Source: Daejeonella sp. JGW-45 (lineage in GTDB: Bacteria; Bacteroidota; Bacteroidia; Sphingobacteriales; Sphingobacteriaceae). From it: a stretch of 64,000 nucleotides of DNA. Location: positions 124,001-188,000 of the forward strand of contig NZ_JARKNC010000003.1 in the NCBI RefSeq assembly GCF_029360805.1, written 5' to 3'. Shown one piece after another: positions 16,071 to 25,608 of this stretch (position 1 is the first letter of the stretch; each line of letters begins with the position of its first letter). The position numbers and the translations under genes are program-made. Below the pieces are notes generated by a model that made no database searches, was not told where the DNA came from, and saw only the letters and a list, made by a program, of their open reading frames with translations.

Positions 16071-16784
16071 CTACTTCTTTTGATCCGAGGGTATGCTTGT
16101 GCCCTCAAGCTCTGTCCTGAATTTATACCCCATGCGTTTACCGGTTGGATAACCCGAATTGGCGCCCATAAACTGCTTTTCCTCAAGGGTGATCTGTCTG
16201 ACAGTATCAAATGGTGGCGTTAACAGATCAAAATCCATACAATAGATTATCGCCAGCTCAAGAATTTCAACAACCTGCGATTCCTTTATCTTACCTTTTC
16301 CAAAGGAATTAAAAAGAAAACCCAGCTGGCTTTGCCCATCGACAAAAAAATGCTCGTCCTTGTTTATGAAGATTCTTCCAAGTAAGTAACCCATATCAGA
16401 CGTGCGGTTGTACTTCAGGGAATCTGCCAGGAAATTATGAATATGGATTATACCGCAGTATTTCCGTGCCGGGTCTTCCTGAACATACTTTAATTGGTTC
16501 ACAGCGTGCTCAGGTGGAAAGCTAAAAATATTGCTGTGCATCGAAATGACCAATACATCACCGGAAAATTTTAGCAACGCCTCAAAATCTCCCTTTTCCG
16601 AATACCGGATTTCAACCGACGAATCCTTATCCTTGAAATCAAGACGCATTTTATCTCCTAAAACTTCCAGCTGGTTCTTAAACCTCTCAAATACAGCTGA
16701 TGTTGTCCTGAATATCTGCTGCTTAAGGCATGCTTTGTTTTCAAGAAGTTTCAGGATCTGGTCGTATGGTTTGATTTCTTCCAT
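16071..16784 (-). CDS. Conserved hypothetical protein downstream of proS
   Basis: A 237-residue soluble protein, beginning MEEIKPYDQILKLLENKACL, without signal or membrane segments. It contains a likely mixed alpha/beta N-terminal half (SSVEIRYSEKGDFEALLKFS, then LVISMHSNIFSFPPEHAVN) and a C-terminal half with YLLGRIFINKDEHFFVDGQ. I believe it represents a family conserved next to proS in Bacteroidota, but I cannot name a domain. A longer frame overlaps proS; the ATG at 16784, 10 bases after the proS stop, is the natural start. Co-transcription with proS is likely. Confidence 0.75.
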   Translation of the reverse strand: MEEIKPYDQILKLLENKACLKQQIFRTTSAVFERFKNQLEVLGDKMRLDFKDKDSSVEIRYSEKGDFEALLKFSGDVLVISMHSNIFSFPPEHAVNQLKYVQEDPARKYCGIIHIHNFLADSLKYNRTSDMGYLLGRIFINKDEHFFVDGQSQLGFLFNSFGKGKIKESQVVEILELAIIYCMDFDLLTPPFDTVRQITLEEKQFMGANSGYPTGKRMGYKFRTELEGTSIPSDQKK

Positions 16785-16794
16785 GGTGTAAGTT

Positions 16795-18267
16795 TTAGTA
16801 TGCCCGGGCAAATAATACTCTTTGCGAGGACGGATTTCCGGTTACGATACATTTTCCGTTCTCTTGCTTATTGTTAAGGGGAATGCAGCGGATAGTTGCT
16901 TTGGTTTCGTCCTTTATTCTTTTTTCCGTTTCAGATGTCCCATCCCAATGAGCAGAAACAAAGCCGGCTTTCTCATCAAGTATAGCCTTAAACTCTTCGT
17001 ACGAATTCGCCTCCCTGGTGTTATCTTCACGAAACCTGAGGGCTTTATTGAAGATATTCTGCTGTATATCTCCGAGCAGAGCTTCAATATGAGGTGCAAG
17101 TCCGTCTCTTGATATTGTTTGCTTTTCTCTGGTATCTCTCCTTGCAATCTCGATAGTTCCATTCTCCAGATCTCTTCCACCTATTGCCAGCCGTACCGGA
17201 ACTCCTTTAAGCTCGTATTCAGCGAACTTAAATCCTGGCCTCAGCGTGTCGCGATCATCAAACTTCACTGAGATATTCAGTCTTTTAAGATCGGCGGAGA
17301 TTTCCTTCGCAAGCACGGATATCTTTTCGAGTTCCTCATCTGAACGGTAAATAGGAACAATTACAACTTGTATAGGAGCCAGTTTAGGTGGTAAGACCAG
17401 GCCGCTATCATCAGAGTGGGCCATGATCAGTGCACCAATCAAACGGGTAGAAACGCCCCAGGACGTTGCCCAGACATGATCAAGTTTACCCTCCTTGCTC
17501 GTAAACTTGACATCGAATGCTTTCGCGAAGTTCTGTCCTAAAAAGTGGCTTGTACCAGCCTGCAATGCTCTACCATCCTGCATCAAAGCTTCTATACAAT
17601 AGGTGTCTAAAGCGCCTGCGAACCGCTCATTTGCTGTTTTTTTACCCCGGATAACCGGCAAGGCCATCCAGCTCTCAGCAAAGTCTGCATATACTTCCAG
17701 CATACGCTCCGTTTCTTCAATAGCTTCCTGTGCGGTTGCGTGGGCTGTATGTCCCTCCTGCCATAAAAATTCCGCTGTTCTTAAAAACAGCCTTGTACGC
17801 ATTTCCCATCGTACAACGTTAGCCCATTGATTCACCAGGATAGGCAAATCCCTGTATGACTGGATCCAGCCTTTATAAGTATTCCAGATGATAGTTTCTG
17901 ATGTAGGTCTAACAATTAGCTCCTCCTCAAGTTTTGCATCTTCATCGACAATAATATTACCCTTGCCATCATTTTTCAGCCGGTAATGGGTAACAACCGC
18001 ACATTCTGTGGCAAAACCCTCCACATGTGATGCTTCTTTTGAGAAAAAGGATTTTGGGATGAATAAAGGGAAATAGGCGTTGCTGTGCCCGGTGTCCTTA
18101 AACATCTTATCAAGAGCTGCTTGCATATTTTCCCAGATCGCATAACCATAAGGCTTTATCACCATGCATCCACGTACAGCAGAGTGCTCGGCCATATCTG
18201 CCTTTGTAACAAGTTCATTATACCACTGTGAATAATCGTCTTCTCTGCTTGTTAAACCCTTGCTCAT
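16795..18267 (-). CDS. proS: Prolyl-tRNA synthetase, archaeal/eukaryote-type
   Basis: Charges tRNA-Pro with proline. The 490-residue protein begins [20 protein letters not shown] and shows class II motifs: [33 protein letters not shown] with [19 protein letters not shown], and [20 protein letters not shown]. It lacks the bacterial-type editing insertion and has the C-terminal anticodon-binding domain and extension, so it is of the short archaeal/eukaryotic (ProS type 3) class found in Bacteroidota. A longer frame extends 35 codons upstream, but the conserved N-terminus starts at the ATG at 18267. Confidence 0.97.
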   Translation of the reverse strand: MSKGLTSREDDYSQWYNELVTKADMAEHSAVRGCMVIKPYGYAIWENMQAALDKMFKDTGHSNAYFPLFIPKSFFSKEASHVEGFATECAVVTHYRLKNDGKGNIIVDEDAKLEEELIVRPTSETIIWNTYKGWIQSYRDLPILVNQWANVVRWEMRTRLFLRTAEFLWQEGHTAHATAQEAIEETERMLEVYADFAESWMALPVIRGKKTANERFAGALDTYCIEALMQDGRALQAGTSHFLGQNFAKAFDVKFTSKEGKLDHVWATSWGVSTRLIGALIMAHSDDSGLVLPPKLAPIQVVIVPIYRSDEELEKISVLAKEISADLKRLNISVKFDDRDTLRPGFKFAEYELKGVPVRLAIGGRDLENGTIEIARRDTREKQTISRDGLAPHIEALLGDIQQNIFNKALRFREDNTREANSYEEFKAILDEKAGFVSAHWDGTSETEKRIKDETKATIRCIPLNNKQENGKCIVTGNPSSQRVLFARAY

Positions 18268-18427
18268 AACTTGAAACGGAATAAATTTCGTATATTTATT
18301 AATTGAACTATTAGCCAGCAAAGTTATAAAACTACATGAGCTATTATAATTTTTTGCCATGCAACCGTTCATGAAATACTATCGTCTTTAATATAACCGT
18401 TGATTATAAATTCTAAGTTTTAGCACA

Positions 18428-19336
18428 ATGAAAGCAAAATCTATATATCTTCTTGCATTATCATCAATACTCATTTTGGGTTCCTGTGCAACCAGCCAGC
18501 AAACAGCTCAGATTGACCAGAATGATGATGTTTACTACTCTGAAGCCCGCGCGCGGGAAAAAGCTGAAGTCATAGCCCAGGTTGCGCCCGAAGAAGATCC
18601 TAAGTCTGATTATGTAACCGACGAAGAGCTTTATGGTGATGGCGATTATGCACAACGGATCTACCGGTTCAGGAATTACGCTCCCTGGAGAGGATATTAC
18701 AATAACATCTACTCTTACGGTTATTATGGAAATATGTATAGCAGTTACTACGATCCATATTACAATCCGTACAGCTTTTACGGCGGGCCCGGCATCAATT
18801 TAGCGATAGGCATTAATGGTGGCTATTATAACTATAACCCGTGGAGATATTATGGTTACTATTATCCAGGAAGCTTCATGGGGCCTTACTCCTACTACAA
18901 CCCTTACGGCATTGGTTTCGGCAGCGGGTATTATGGCAATAACGGCTATTATGGCGGCGGGTACGGTGTTGGCCGTCCAGGCTATACTTCTCCTAACTAT
19001 CGTCCAAGGCCGACACGTGGTTCTGATGCTTTACCGGTCGACCGCCGCGGCATAACTGGCGGCAATACAGGCGGTGTTAACGGTAATGGAAACGTTATCC
19101 AGGATAACTCACGTGCAGGACGTTACAATGGCGGCAGGCCGAACACATCCGGTACCCGTCCTCAGACAACGGCTCCAAGACCGGAAAGAGTGAGCAGGCA
19201 ACCGGAACGGGTTTCACAACCTGAGCGTATTAACACTGCACCTCCTTCTTACAACAATGGAGGCAGCAGAAGCAGTGATGGCGGTGGACGGAGCAGCGGC
19301 GGCAGCAGCGGCGCACGTCCTTCAAGAGGAAATTAA
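18428..19336 (+). CDS. Tyr/Gly/Asn-rich lipoprotein
   Basis: A 302-residue exported lipoprotein (LLALSSILILGSCATSQQ, lipobox Cys near residue 19). Residues about 70-195 are extraordinarily rich in Tyr, Gly, Asn and Ser (for example NIYSYGYYGNMYSSYYDPYY). The last 100 residues are low-complexity Gly/Arg/Pro/Thr/Ser (TAPRPERVSRQPERVSQPE). The sequence appears intrinsically disordered and surface-attached; no enzymatic domain is visible. The following outer-membrane gene starts 20 bases downstream, so they probably form an operon. Function unknown. The repetitive codons may cause misassembly, but the frame is intact. Confidence 0.8.
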   Translation: MKAKSIYLLALSSILILGSCATSQQTAQIDQNDDVYYSEARAREKAEVIAQVAPEEDPKSDYVTDEELYGDGDYAQRIYRFRNYAPWRGYYNNIYSYGYYGNMYSSYYDPYYNPYSFYGGPGINLAIGINGGYYNYNPWRYYGYYYPGSFMGPYSYYNPYGIGFGSGYYGNNGYYGGGYGVGRPGYTSPNYRPRPTRGSDALPVDRRGITGGNTGGVNGNGNVIQDNSRAGRYNGGRPNTSGTRPQTTAPRPERVSRQPERVSQPERINTAPPSYNNGGSRSSDGGGRSSGGSSGARPSRGN

Positions 19337-19356
19337 TACCTATTAGAAACAACCTT

Positions 19357-20853
19357 ATGAATTTCAGGATTTTAATATCCTTGGCTGCCATGGTGGCAGC
19401 TACAGGACAAGTATATGCCCAATATTCGGGCGACGCCTTACGGTTCTCGCAAACCCAATTCGGGAGTACCGCCCGGTTCAAGGCTGTTGGCGCTCAAACA
19501 GGTGTGGGAGGCGACCTGAGCTCGGTGGGAAGCAATCCTGCAGGACTTGGTTTGTTCACCCGATCAGAATTCAGCCTTACCCCCGAATTCAATAGCGTCA
19601 CGGCCGATGCCCAATACCTCGGACAGAGTACAATGGGGCAAAAAGATCAGGTAAGCCTGGCTCATGCGGCGGTTGTCTGGAATTCCACAGTATCAAAACC
19701 AAAGGGCTCACAATTAAACAAAGGCTGGATCAGCTTTAATTTCGGACTGGGGTATAATCGTACACAGGCATTTGGAAATAATATAACTTTCTCCGGAACA
19801 AACGGCGTGAACTCCATAGCCGATTACTTTGCGGAATTACCGGCAGCAGAGGGTTATGGCGCACCTTCTACCCTTGCGGCCGGATCACTTCCCAGAATGG
19901 CCTACGATAATTATCTGATCGGTTATGATACAAATGGCCAATACTATTTTCCTGAAACTGATGTAAACAACATACAAACACATAATATAGACCGCACAGG
20001 TTCGCAATCGGAGATTAATTTTGCCTTTGGAGCCAACTATGAAAATAAATTCTACATAGGTGCCAGTCTGGGCATTTCGAATATAAGATATAACTCCTTT
20101 TCAGAGTATACAGAAGACGGTTATAACGTCACCGAAGATAGTGATTATGTTCTGTCCTACCGGCAGTCGCAGATCACTAATGGTTCAGGAATTAATTTGA
20201 AAGTGGGTACCATATTCCGGCCTGCACCGAACGTCAGGCTCGGTGCTACATTCCAGAGCCCAACATGGTATTCCATTGATGATAGTTACGGTGAAAAACT
20301 TGATACGAGATATGCAGTAAGCGTTGACGGTGCCACTAATTATGTAAATGATGAAGAGATATATGACTTCACCTATCGCCTGCGCACTCCGATGAAACTT
20401 AGCGGCGGTATAGGTTACTTCTTCAATGATCAGGGCTTTATTTCCGCCGACGTCGATTTTGTTGATTATTCAACTATAAATTTTATGGGCTCTTCTGGAA
20501 ACCAGGGAGGCGACGTCATTAATAATAACAACCGCGCAGTGCGCGACAATTTCAAGAGTGCTGTTAATTATCGTGTCGGAGCTGAATACAAGCTTGACAA
20601 GCTAATGCTGCGCGCAGGGTATGGCGTTCAGGGAAATCCATATAAAAACCTGACCAGTCCTGATTTGAACGTCAGCACGTTTAGCGGCGGCTTAGGTTAC
20701 CGGGTTAACAACTACTATATCGATCTTGCATACCAGAATGCCGGTAATAATTCCGACAGCAGGCCTTATACACTTGACAACGGCACAGAACCTGTGGCTA
20801 CATTAAAGAATATAAGGCATAACGTGTTTTTAACCGTTGGAACCAGATTTTAA
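19357..20853 (+). CDS. OmpP1/FadL-like outer-membrane protein
   Basis: A 498-residue outer-membrane beta-barrel with a signal peptide (ILISLAAMVAATGQVYAQ). The N-terminal part of the mature protein, DALRFSQTQFGSTARFKAVG then GVGGDLSSVGSNPAGLGLFT, resembles the N-terminal hatch of OmpP1/FadL/TodX-type transporters, and the C-terminus ends in alternating aromatic strands (HNVFLTVGTRF). Members move hydrophobic compounds across the outer membrane; many Bacteroidota copies are labelled hemin receptors without evidence. It is the second gene of a pair with the Tyr-rich lipoprotein and ends at a strong terminator. Confidence 0.82.
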   Translation: MNFRILISLAAMVAATGQVYAQYSGDALRFSQTQFGSTARFKAVGAQTGVGGDLSSVGSNPAGLGLFTRSEFSLTPEFNSVTADAQYLGQSTMGQKDQVSLAHAAVVWNSTVSKPKGSQLNKGWISFNFGLGYNRTQAFGNNITFSGTNGVNSIADYFAELPAAEGYGAPSTLAAGSLPRMAYDNYLIGYDTNGQYYFPETDVNNIQTHNIDRTGSQSEINFAFGANYENKFYIGASLGISNIRYNSFSEYTEDGYNVTEDSDYVLSYRQSQITNGSGINLKVGTIFRPAPNVRLGATFQSPTWYSIDDSYGEKLDTRYAVSVDGATNYVNDEEIYDFTYRLRTPMKLSGGIGYFFNDQGFISADVDFVDYSTINFMGSSGNQGGDVINNNNRAVRDNFKSAVNYRVGAEYKLDKLMLRAGYGVQGNPYKNLTSPDLNVSTFSGGLGYRVNNYYIDLAYQNAGNNSDSRPYTLDNGTEPVATLKNIRHNVFLTVGTRF

Positions 20854-20865
20854 CTTGATATGCAT

Positions 20866-20900
20866 AAAAAGACCGGCTGTTTATCAGCCGGTCTTTTTTT
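20866..20900 (+). terminator. Intrinsic terminator after the OmpP1-like gene
   Basis: GACCGGCTG (20871-20879) pairs with CAGCCGGTC (20885-20893), with flanking A-run and T-run, so it can serve both this gene and the convergent dps gene. Confidence 0.88.
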
Positions 20901-20926
20901 ATACATTAAGTTGCAGGAGATCTTTC

Positions 20927-21406
20927 TCACCTCTTGCCCGCAAATGCCCGGAGCATCCAGGTGTTCTTCTCTTTAAATTGCATGAATTTATTAACCAGAT
21001 CATTTGTTCCGTCATCCCCAGCTTCATCTGTACTGCTCATAATCTCCCGCTCCAGTTCAATAAGTAGGCTAAAATCATCCAGAATGGCCTGTACCATATC
21101 CGAATCCTTCATGCCGATCGTATCAACCTCCTTGATCCTGGAATTTTTAATATAGTCAGCAAATCTGCTGAAGGGCGATTTGCCTAAAGTTAGAACCCGT
21201 TCAGCAAGTTCGTCGATTGTTAGCTGTGCATTGCTGTACAACTCTTCAAATTTAATATGAAGAGTAAAGAAATGCGGGCCCTTTATGTTCCAATGACATC
21301 CGCGGAGTTTCTGATAGTGAATGTGATAATTGGCCAGCAGATCGTTTAACTGGTCTACAATAGGCTTTACTTCCTTTTCTTCCAGACTAATCTCTTTTGC
21401 GTTCAT
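20927..21406 (-). CDS. dps: Dps-family ferritin-like DNA protection protein
   Basis: A 159-residue Dps/miniferritin that oxidises and stores iron and protects DNA under stress. The inter-subunit ferroxidase site residues are visible in LRGCHWNIKGPHFFTLHIKF followed by EELYSNAQLTIDELAERVLT (His, His, Asp/Glu pattern), and the protein is all-helical with the usual length. A longer frame extends upstream, but the ATG at 21406 (MNAKEISLEEKEVKPIVDQL) gives the family N-terminus. It is convergent with the OmpP1-like gene and stands alone. No OxyR or PerR site could be recognised upstream. Confidence 0.93.
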   Translation of the reverse strand: MNAKEISLEEKEVKPIVDQLNDLLANYHIHYQKLRGCHWNIKGPHFFTLHIKFEELYSNAQLTIDELAERVLTLGKSPFSRFADYIKNSRIKEVDTIGMKDSDMVQAILDDFSLLIELEREIMSSTDEAGDDGTNDLVNKFMQFKEKNTWMLRAFAGKR

Positions 21407-21515
21407 GATAATATGTTTGGTTAATATATTTTCCAGAAAGACACACAAATTTCCTGCCTTAACACAAGAAGCACGCTTTTGACGCTGCATGGACTGTTAT
21501 CAATTTCAAAACGCG

Positions 21516-21523
21516 TAATTTTG
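21516..21523 (+). promoter_or_regulatory. Candidate -7 box (TAATTTTG) before the DUF4905 gene
   Basis: TAATTTTG matches TAnnTTTG and ends seven bases before the ATG at 21531. No convincing -33 box was found. Confidence 0.25.
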
Positions 21524-21530
21524 CGTGACT

Positions 21531-22292
21531 ATGCGTCCAAATAATAATACACTTGACCTGATTCTGTCAGAAAAGTTTGAAAGCCTGGTATGGAAGGTCA
21601 TGATCCATGAAAACGGGACCTTAGCTGTGGAAACGCGCAATACCGACCTGAAGCAGGTTGCATTTAGCGTTATGGACGTTAAAACCGGGCAGGTGTATTT
21701 CCGGGAGCGAACCTATCAGGAGGTCTGGCAGCTGAACCTGGCGTTCGCCGGCATGAAAAACCTGCTGATCAACGGCTATGGACATTCTGACACCCCGGAA
21801 AGCAAAGGAATAATGTCTGTCGATGCCCGCACCGGTGATATTCTCTGGCAGAAATTTAATATTTCCTTAAATCAGGGTCGTGATGAAGGGATAGAGGTAT
21901 TCGATACCAGGTTACAGCCACGAAAGTACTTTTGGATAGACCATCTTTCCGGGGATCCGATTTCGGCACCCGGAATGAATTTACCCGCCAGGAACTCTAT
22001 CATCTTCCCGGAAACGAGGGATACGTTTCCCTTGCCGCCCTTTATCGACGCCGGTAAAATAACAGGTCACATCTGCACCTTGTCTTACCTGGACAAAGAG
22101 TTTCTTAGTTTCCACGAAGTCAGGGACAATTATTTACAACAAAGATTAATTGTGTATCAGGAAGATAGGATTCTTCTTGACGACATAATCACAACAGGGA
22201 TACAAAAACTCCAGCCCGAAGCGTTCTTTATGCAGCTAAATCACCTCGTCTACATCAGGAATAAACGGGAAATAGTTACATATTTAGTATAA
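21531..22292 (+). CDS. DUF4905 protein
   Basis: A 253-residue protein of the DUF4905 family, found in Bacteroidota. Repeated blade-like segments (LVWKVMIHENGTLAVETRNT, then QVAFSVMDVKTGQVYFRE and IMSVDARTGDILWQKFN) suggest a beta-propeller related to PQQ/WD-type folds. No signal peptide is present, so it is presumably cytoplasmic. The function is unknown. A GTG at 21525 is an alternative start; the ATG at 21531 is preferred. It is followed by the LysM and udk genes with short or overlapping gaps, which suggests one transcript. Confidence 0.8.
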   Translation: MRPNNNTLDLILSEKFESLVWKVMIHENGTLAVETRNTDLKQVAFSVMDVKTGQVYFRERTYQEVWQLNLAFAGMKNLLINGYGHSDTPESKGIMSVDARTGDILWQKFNISLNQGRDEGIEVFDTRLQPRKYFWIDHLSGDPISAPGMNLPARNSIIFPETRDTFPLPPFIDAGKITGHICTLSYLDKEFLSFHEVRDNYLQQRLIVYQEDRILLDDIITTGIQKLQPEAFFMQLNHLVYIRNKREIVTYLV

Positions 22293-22319
22293 TTGCACAC
22301 TTTTAACAAATTTTAGTAA

Positions 22320-23204
22320 ATGCTGATACGGCTAGTTTTATCACTTTGCATCATAGCTCTCGCTGGCAGTGCAAACGCCTCAATAAAAATAGATTCGATA
22401 AGTGTAGAAAACCTTAACGGAAAGAAAACGATCGTTCACCGGGTGGAAGCAAAGGAAAGCTACTATTCGATAGCCCGGAAATATAACGTTACCCCTCAGT
22501 CTGTCATACAATTTAACAGCAACCGATCCTTACAACCAGGTACAATATTACGCGTACCAACAGACCGGGCCTTCTCCACCCAACAGGTCGAGATGCCTGC
22601 AGAAACCAAAGAAACTGCCGCGAATTCCAAAATGGCTGTAGTAGATTACAAAGTAGGTCCAAGGGAATACCTGATCGCTATCGCCAGAAAGTTCAATACA
22701 ACGGTTGAGGATCTGAAAGCGCTCAACAATCTGACCGGCAATAACCTGGCTGTAGGACAGATCATCAAAGTTCCCTATGGTACAGCCAGCCAGCAGCTTG
22801 CTCCTCCTCCAGCTGCAGCGCTGGATACACCCAGAGCTGATTCAAGAAGCTCCCCTACCCAGATCGACAGCAGCCGTAATGCTATCGACCGTCTGAAGTT
22901 GCCTCCTGCCAGGTATGGTTTGAGAGAAGTAGACGAACGCGGGCTTGCCGTATGGATTGCAGACGAAAACCTTGACGGAACGAAAATGCTTGCGCTTCAT
23001 CAAACAGCTCCGATCGGAACGATCATTAAGATCACAAACCCAATGACAGGAAAGAGTACTTTTACCAAAGTTGTTGGTAAATTCACACAAAATGAATCAA
23101 ATAAAGATGCGATCATCGTAGTTACAAAAGCTGCGGCTGAGCTTATTGGCGTACTGGATAAGAGATTCCAGGCAACATTGGTATACGGCGTCCCTAATGA
23201 ATAA
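22320..23204 (+). CDS. LysM-repeat protein with RlpA-like C-terminal domain
   Basis: A 294-residue exported protein with a signal peptide (RLVLSLCIIALAGSANA), two LysM peptidoglycan-binding repeats (VHRVEAKESYYSIARKYNVT near residues 40-82, VDYKVGPREYLIAIARKFNT near 108-150), a Pro/Ser/Ala linker, and a C-terminal double-psi beta-barrel-like domain (about 205-294; GLAVWIADENLDGTKMLALH, then GTIIKITNPMTGKSTFTKVV). The last part resembles RlpA-type domains, although no lytic activity is proved. It should act at the cell wall. Its end overlaps udk by eight bases. Confidence 0.86.
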   Translation: MLIRLVLSLCIIALAGSANASIKIDSISVENLNGKKTIVHRVEAKESYYSIARKYNVTPQSVIQFNSNRSLQPGTILRVPTDRAFSTQQVEMPAETKETAANSKMAVVDYKVGPREYLIAIARKFNTTVEDLKALNNLTGNNLAVGQIIKVPYGTASQQLAPPPAAALDTPRADSRSSPTQIDSSRNAIDRLKLPPARYGLREVDERGLAVWIADENLDGTKMLALHQTAPIGTIIKITNPMTGKSTFTKVVGKFTQNESNKDAIIVVTKAAAELIGVLDKRFQATLVYGVPNE

Positions 23205-23835
23205 GAAACCATTTGTAATCGGCATTGCCGGCGGAAGCGGTTCAGGGAAGACTTTTTTCCTGAAGTGTTTTTTGAACCATTTCAAAGAGAGTGAAGTTTG
23301 CCTCGTGTCGCAGGATGATTATTATTTCCGCGTGGCGCACAACATGACGGCGGAGGAGAACAAGCTGTACAATTTTGATGTGCCGGCAACGATAGATCAG
23401 GAGCTTTTTATGCGCGACATTACCAAGCTGATCAACGGTGAAACGGTCCTGCAGAAAGAGTACACATTCAATAATCCGAATGCCGAACCTAAGCTGCTCG
23501 AGATCCGCCCGGCACCGATCGTTATTGTCGAGGGCTTATTTATCCTTCATTTTAAAGAGATATCCGAACTGCTGGATATGAAGATCTTCATTGAAACAGA
23601 CGAAGAGGTAGCTTTGAAAAGGCGGCTAAAGAGGGATTTGCTTGAACGGGGCTACCCGGAAGAGGATGTTTTATATAAATGGAACAATCACGTAATGCCA
23701 GCTTACCAAACCTTCCTTTTACCATTTAAAGACGAGTGCGACGAGATCATCACTAACAATAGTCACGTAGCTGAGGACATTATTCAAATCACCGACGAGA
23801 TATCAGCCAGATTACGCGCTAAAGTGCTTAATTAA
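23197..23835 (+). CDS. udk: Uridine kinase
   Basis: Phosphorylates uridine and cytidine in pyrimidine salvage. The 212-residue P-loop kinase shows the Walker A sequence GIAGGSGSGKTFFL near residue 8, QDDYYF near 42, NFDVPATIDQELF near 64, the conserved PIVIVEGLFILHF, and ETDEEVALKRRLKRDLLERG. Length is normal. The ATG at 23197 lies inside the end of the LysM gene (8-base overlap), which implies translational coupling. A MITE-like element begins 13 bases after its stop. Confidence 0.93.
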   Translation: MNKKPFVIGIAGGSGSGKTFFLKCFLNHFKESEVCLVSQDDYYFRVAHNMTAEENKLYNFDVPATIDQELFMRDITKLINGETVLQKEYTFNNPNAEPKLLEIRPAPIVIVEGLFILHFKEISELLDMKIFIETDEEVALKRRLKRDLLERGYPEEDVLYKWNNHVMPAYQTFLLPFKDECDEIITNNSHVAEDIIQITDEISARLRAKVLN

Positions 23836-23847
23836 TTACCCTTTCAT

Positions 23848-24150
23848 TAGTGTCCGGGTAAAATTGGAATATCTATAAGATATGCTTTTGCGCCTTGAAT
23901 TGGATGTTTTTTTGCCGATTTTTCAAAAGCAAGCTCTCCTATAAAATACAAGTAGGCTTGACCCCGAAGGTGCCCGCCCGTCCGCCCGTGCCGGTACGGA
24001 CGGGGATGAACACCGTTCGGACGGGGTCACATGTTTATAGAAGAAATCATTCTAGCTCTTTCCGACCCCGGAGGTGGTCGTATGTGAAGTTTTCAAACAT
24101 ATACGACCACCTCCGGGGGGCGAAAAGTAAAATCTTTTTACCCGACACTA
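23848..24150. mobile_element. MITE-like element, copy 1 (303 bp)
   Basis: The left end TAGTGTCCGGGTAAAA and right end TTTTTACCCGACACTA are inverted repeats. The first 115 bases closely match the copy at 34381. Inside are a G/C-rich palindromic block with TGAACACCGTTCGGACGGG and a long inverted pair of the CGACC-type hairpin (24063-24080 against 24102-24121). There is no transposase. The right end overlaps the last 13 bases of the CoA-transferase B gene. No target-site duplication is evident. The 302 bases between the two neighbouring genes hold nothing else. Confidence 0.75.
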
Positions 24151-24809
24151 GTGATTACCATTTCAGGTATTTCCCCTTCGACAATTAATTTCCCTGCTGT
24201 CGCATTCTTTATTTCCTCAACACTAACACCCGGGGCGCGTTCCAGCAATTTAAATCCTCCTGCCGGAAGAACTTCCAGTACCGCCAGTTCTGTAACGATC
24301 TTTTTGACGCACTTAACTCCTGTAAGCGGCAAAGTACATTCAGGAAGAAGCTTGCTTTCACCGGCTTTATTAACATGCTGCATCGCTACAATGATGTTCT
24401 TCGCAGATGCAACCAGATCCATGGCTCCCCCCATTCCCTTAACCATTTTGCCTGGGATCTTCCAGTTAGCTATATCCCCATTCTCGGAAACTTCCATAGC
24501 ACCCAGAATAGTCAGGTTCACCTTCTGCGAACGGATCATCCCAAAGCTTAGGGCCGAATCGAATATCGCAGAACCGGGAAGGGTGGTGATAGTTTGTTTA
24601 CCTGCATTGATCAGATCCGGATCCTCCTCTCCTTCGTACGGGAAAGGGCCCATTCCCAGCAAACCGTTTTCCGACTGCAGCACAACGTTTATCCCTTGAG
24701 GAATATAGTTTGCAACCAGTGTTGGTATGCCTATTCCCAAGTTGACGTAATAACCATCCCTGATCTCCCTGGATATTCGCTGAGCGATTTGTTCCTTTGA
24801 TAAAGCCAT
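24138..24809 (-). CDS. 3-oxoacid CoA-transferase subunit B
   Basis: The 223-residue beta subunit of a succinyl-CoA:3-oxoacid-type CoA transferase, which carries the catalytic Glu in the segment NVVLQSENGLLGMGPFP near residue 47. Other marks are KEQIAQRISREIRDGYYVNL, GIGIPTLVANYIP, GAMEVSENGDIANWKIPGKM and KGMGGAMDLV. It pairs with subunit A 54 bases upstream and transfers CoA to acetoacetate or a similar acid in ketone body and branched catabolism. The final codons (Ser-Val-Gly) and the TAA come from the end of the adjacent MITE-like element, so the native C-terminus may have been replaced. Confidence 0.94.
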   Translation of the reverse strand: MALSKEQIAQRISREIRDGYYVNLGIGIPTLVANYIPQGINVVLQSENGLLGMGPFPYEGEEDPDLINAGKQTITTLPGSAIFDSALSFGMIRSQKVNLTILGAMEVSENGDIANWKIPGKMVKGMGGAMDLVASAKNIIVAMQHVNKAGESKLLPECTLPLTGVKCVKKIVTELAVLEVLPAGGFKLLERAPGVSVEEIKNATAGKLIVEGEIPEMVITSVG

Positions 24810-24863
24810 TCTTAATTATTTTTTAGCATCACAGTCTTTTCATCTTTGTGTTATCATGAAGCA

Positions 24864-25568
24864 TTACAACCGGCGCTCCGTTACAGTGCGCTGCTCTATT
24901 CGCTTCTCATAATTGTTGCCCTGAAAAACCCGGTGCACGAAAATTCCCGGTGTGTGGATACTATCAGGGTCTAGTTCACCAACAGCTACTAATTCTTCGA
25001 CCTCTGCGATCGTTACCTTGCCCGCCATAGCCATAACCGGGTTAAAATTCCTGGCCGTCGACCGGTAGATAAGATTGCCTGCCGTATCCCCCTTCCAGGC
25101 TTTAACTATAGCGAAATCAGCATCAAAAGCCATCTCCATCAGGTAGTCTTTCCCATTAAAATTACGAACTTCTTTTCCCTCAGCTACCTCGGTACCTACG
25201 CCCGCGGGAGTGAAAATCGCTGGCATCCCGTATCCGGCAGCCATACAGCGGGTCGCCAGCGTGCCCTGAGGAATAAGCTCCACCTCTAGTTCTCCGCTTA
25301 ACAGCTGCCTTTCAAACTCCGCGTTCTCCCCCACGTAAGACGATATCATTTTCCTCACCTGCTTCTGCTGCAGCATCAGGCCTATACCAAAGTCATCTAC
25401 CCCCGCATTATTAGATATGCAGGTAAGATCTTTAGTCCCTTTCCTGATAAGTGCCTTAATACAATTTTCCGGGATCCCGCACAAGCCGAAACCTCCCAGC
25501 ATCAGGGTCATACCATCTTCAATATCCCGTATAGCCTCGTCAGCGTCAGTAACTACTTTGTTGATCAT
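24864..25568 (-). CDS. 3-oxoacid CoA-transferase subunit A
   Basis: The 234-residue alpha subunit of the same CoA transferase. Family segments: [20 protein letters not shown], the [20 protein letters not shown] region, [40 protein letters not shown] and the closing [20 protein letters not shown]. The length is normal. Subunits A and B form a heterotetramer in the cytoplasm. The two genes are adjacent on the minus strand and read in the order A then B, the usual order for scoA-scoB. Confidence 0.95.
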   Translation of the reverse strand: MINKVVTDADEAIRDIEDGMTLMLGGFGLCGIPENCIKALIRKGTKDLTCISNNAGVDDFGIGLMLQQKQVRKMISSYVGENAEFERQLLSGELEVELIPQGTLATRCMAAGYGMPAIFTPAGVGTEVAEGKEVRNFNGKDYLMEMAFDADFAIVKAWKGDTAGNLIYRSTARNFNPVMAMAGKVTIAEVEELVAVGELDPDSIHTPGIFVHRVFQGNNYEKRIEQRTVTERRL

Positions 25569-25608
25569 AAATCAAGGATTAGAAGACGAAAATAACAAAA
25601 GCAATGGA

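Noticed and set aside
23895-24188. A 97-codon open frame across MITE copy 1
   Set aside because: The frame spans palindromic repeats and runs antisense into the CoA-transferase gene. Peptide fragments such as SNIYDHLRG and MNTVRTGS recur in frames of the other elements only because the DNA repeats; this is not a protein family.
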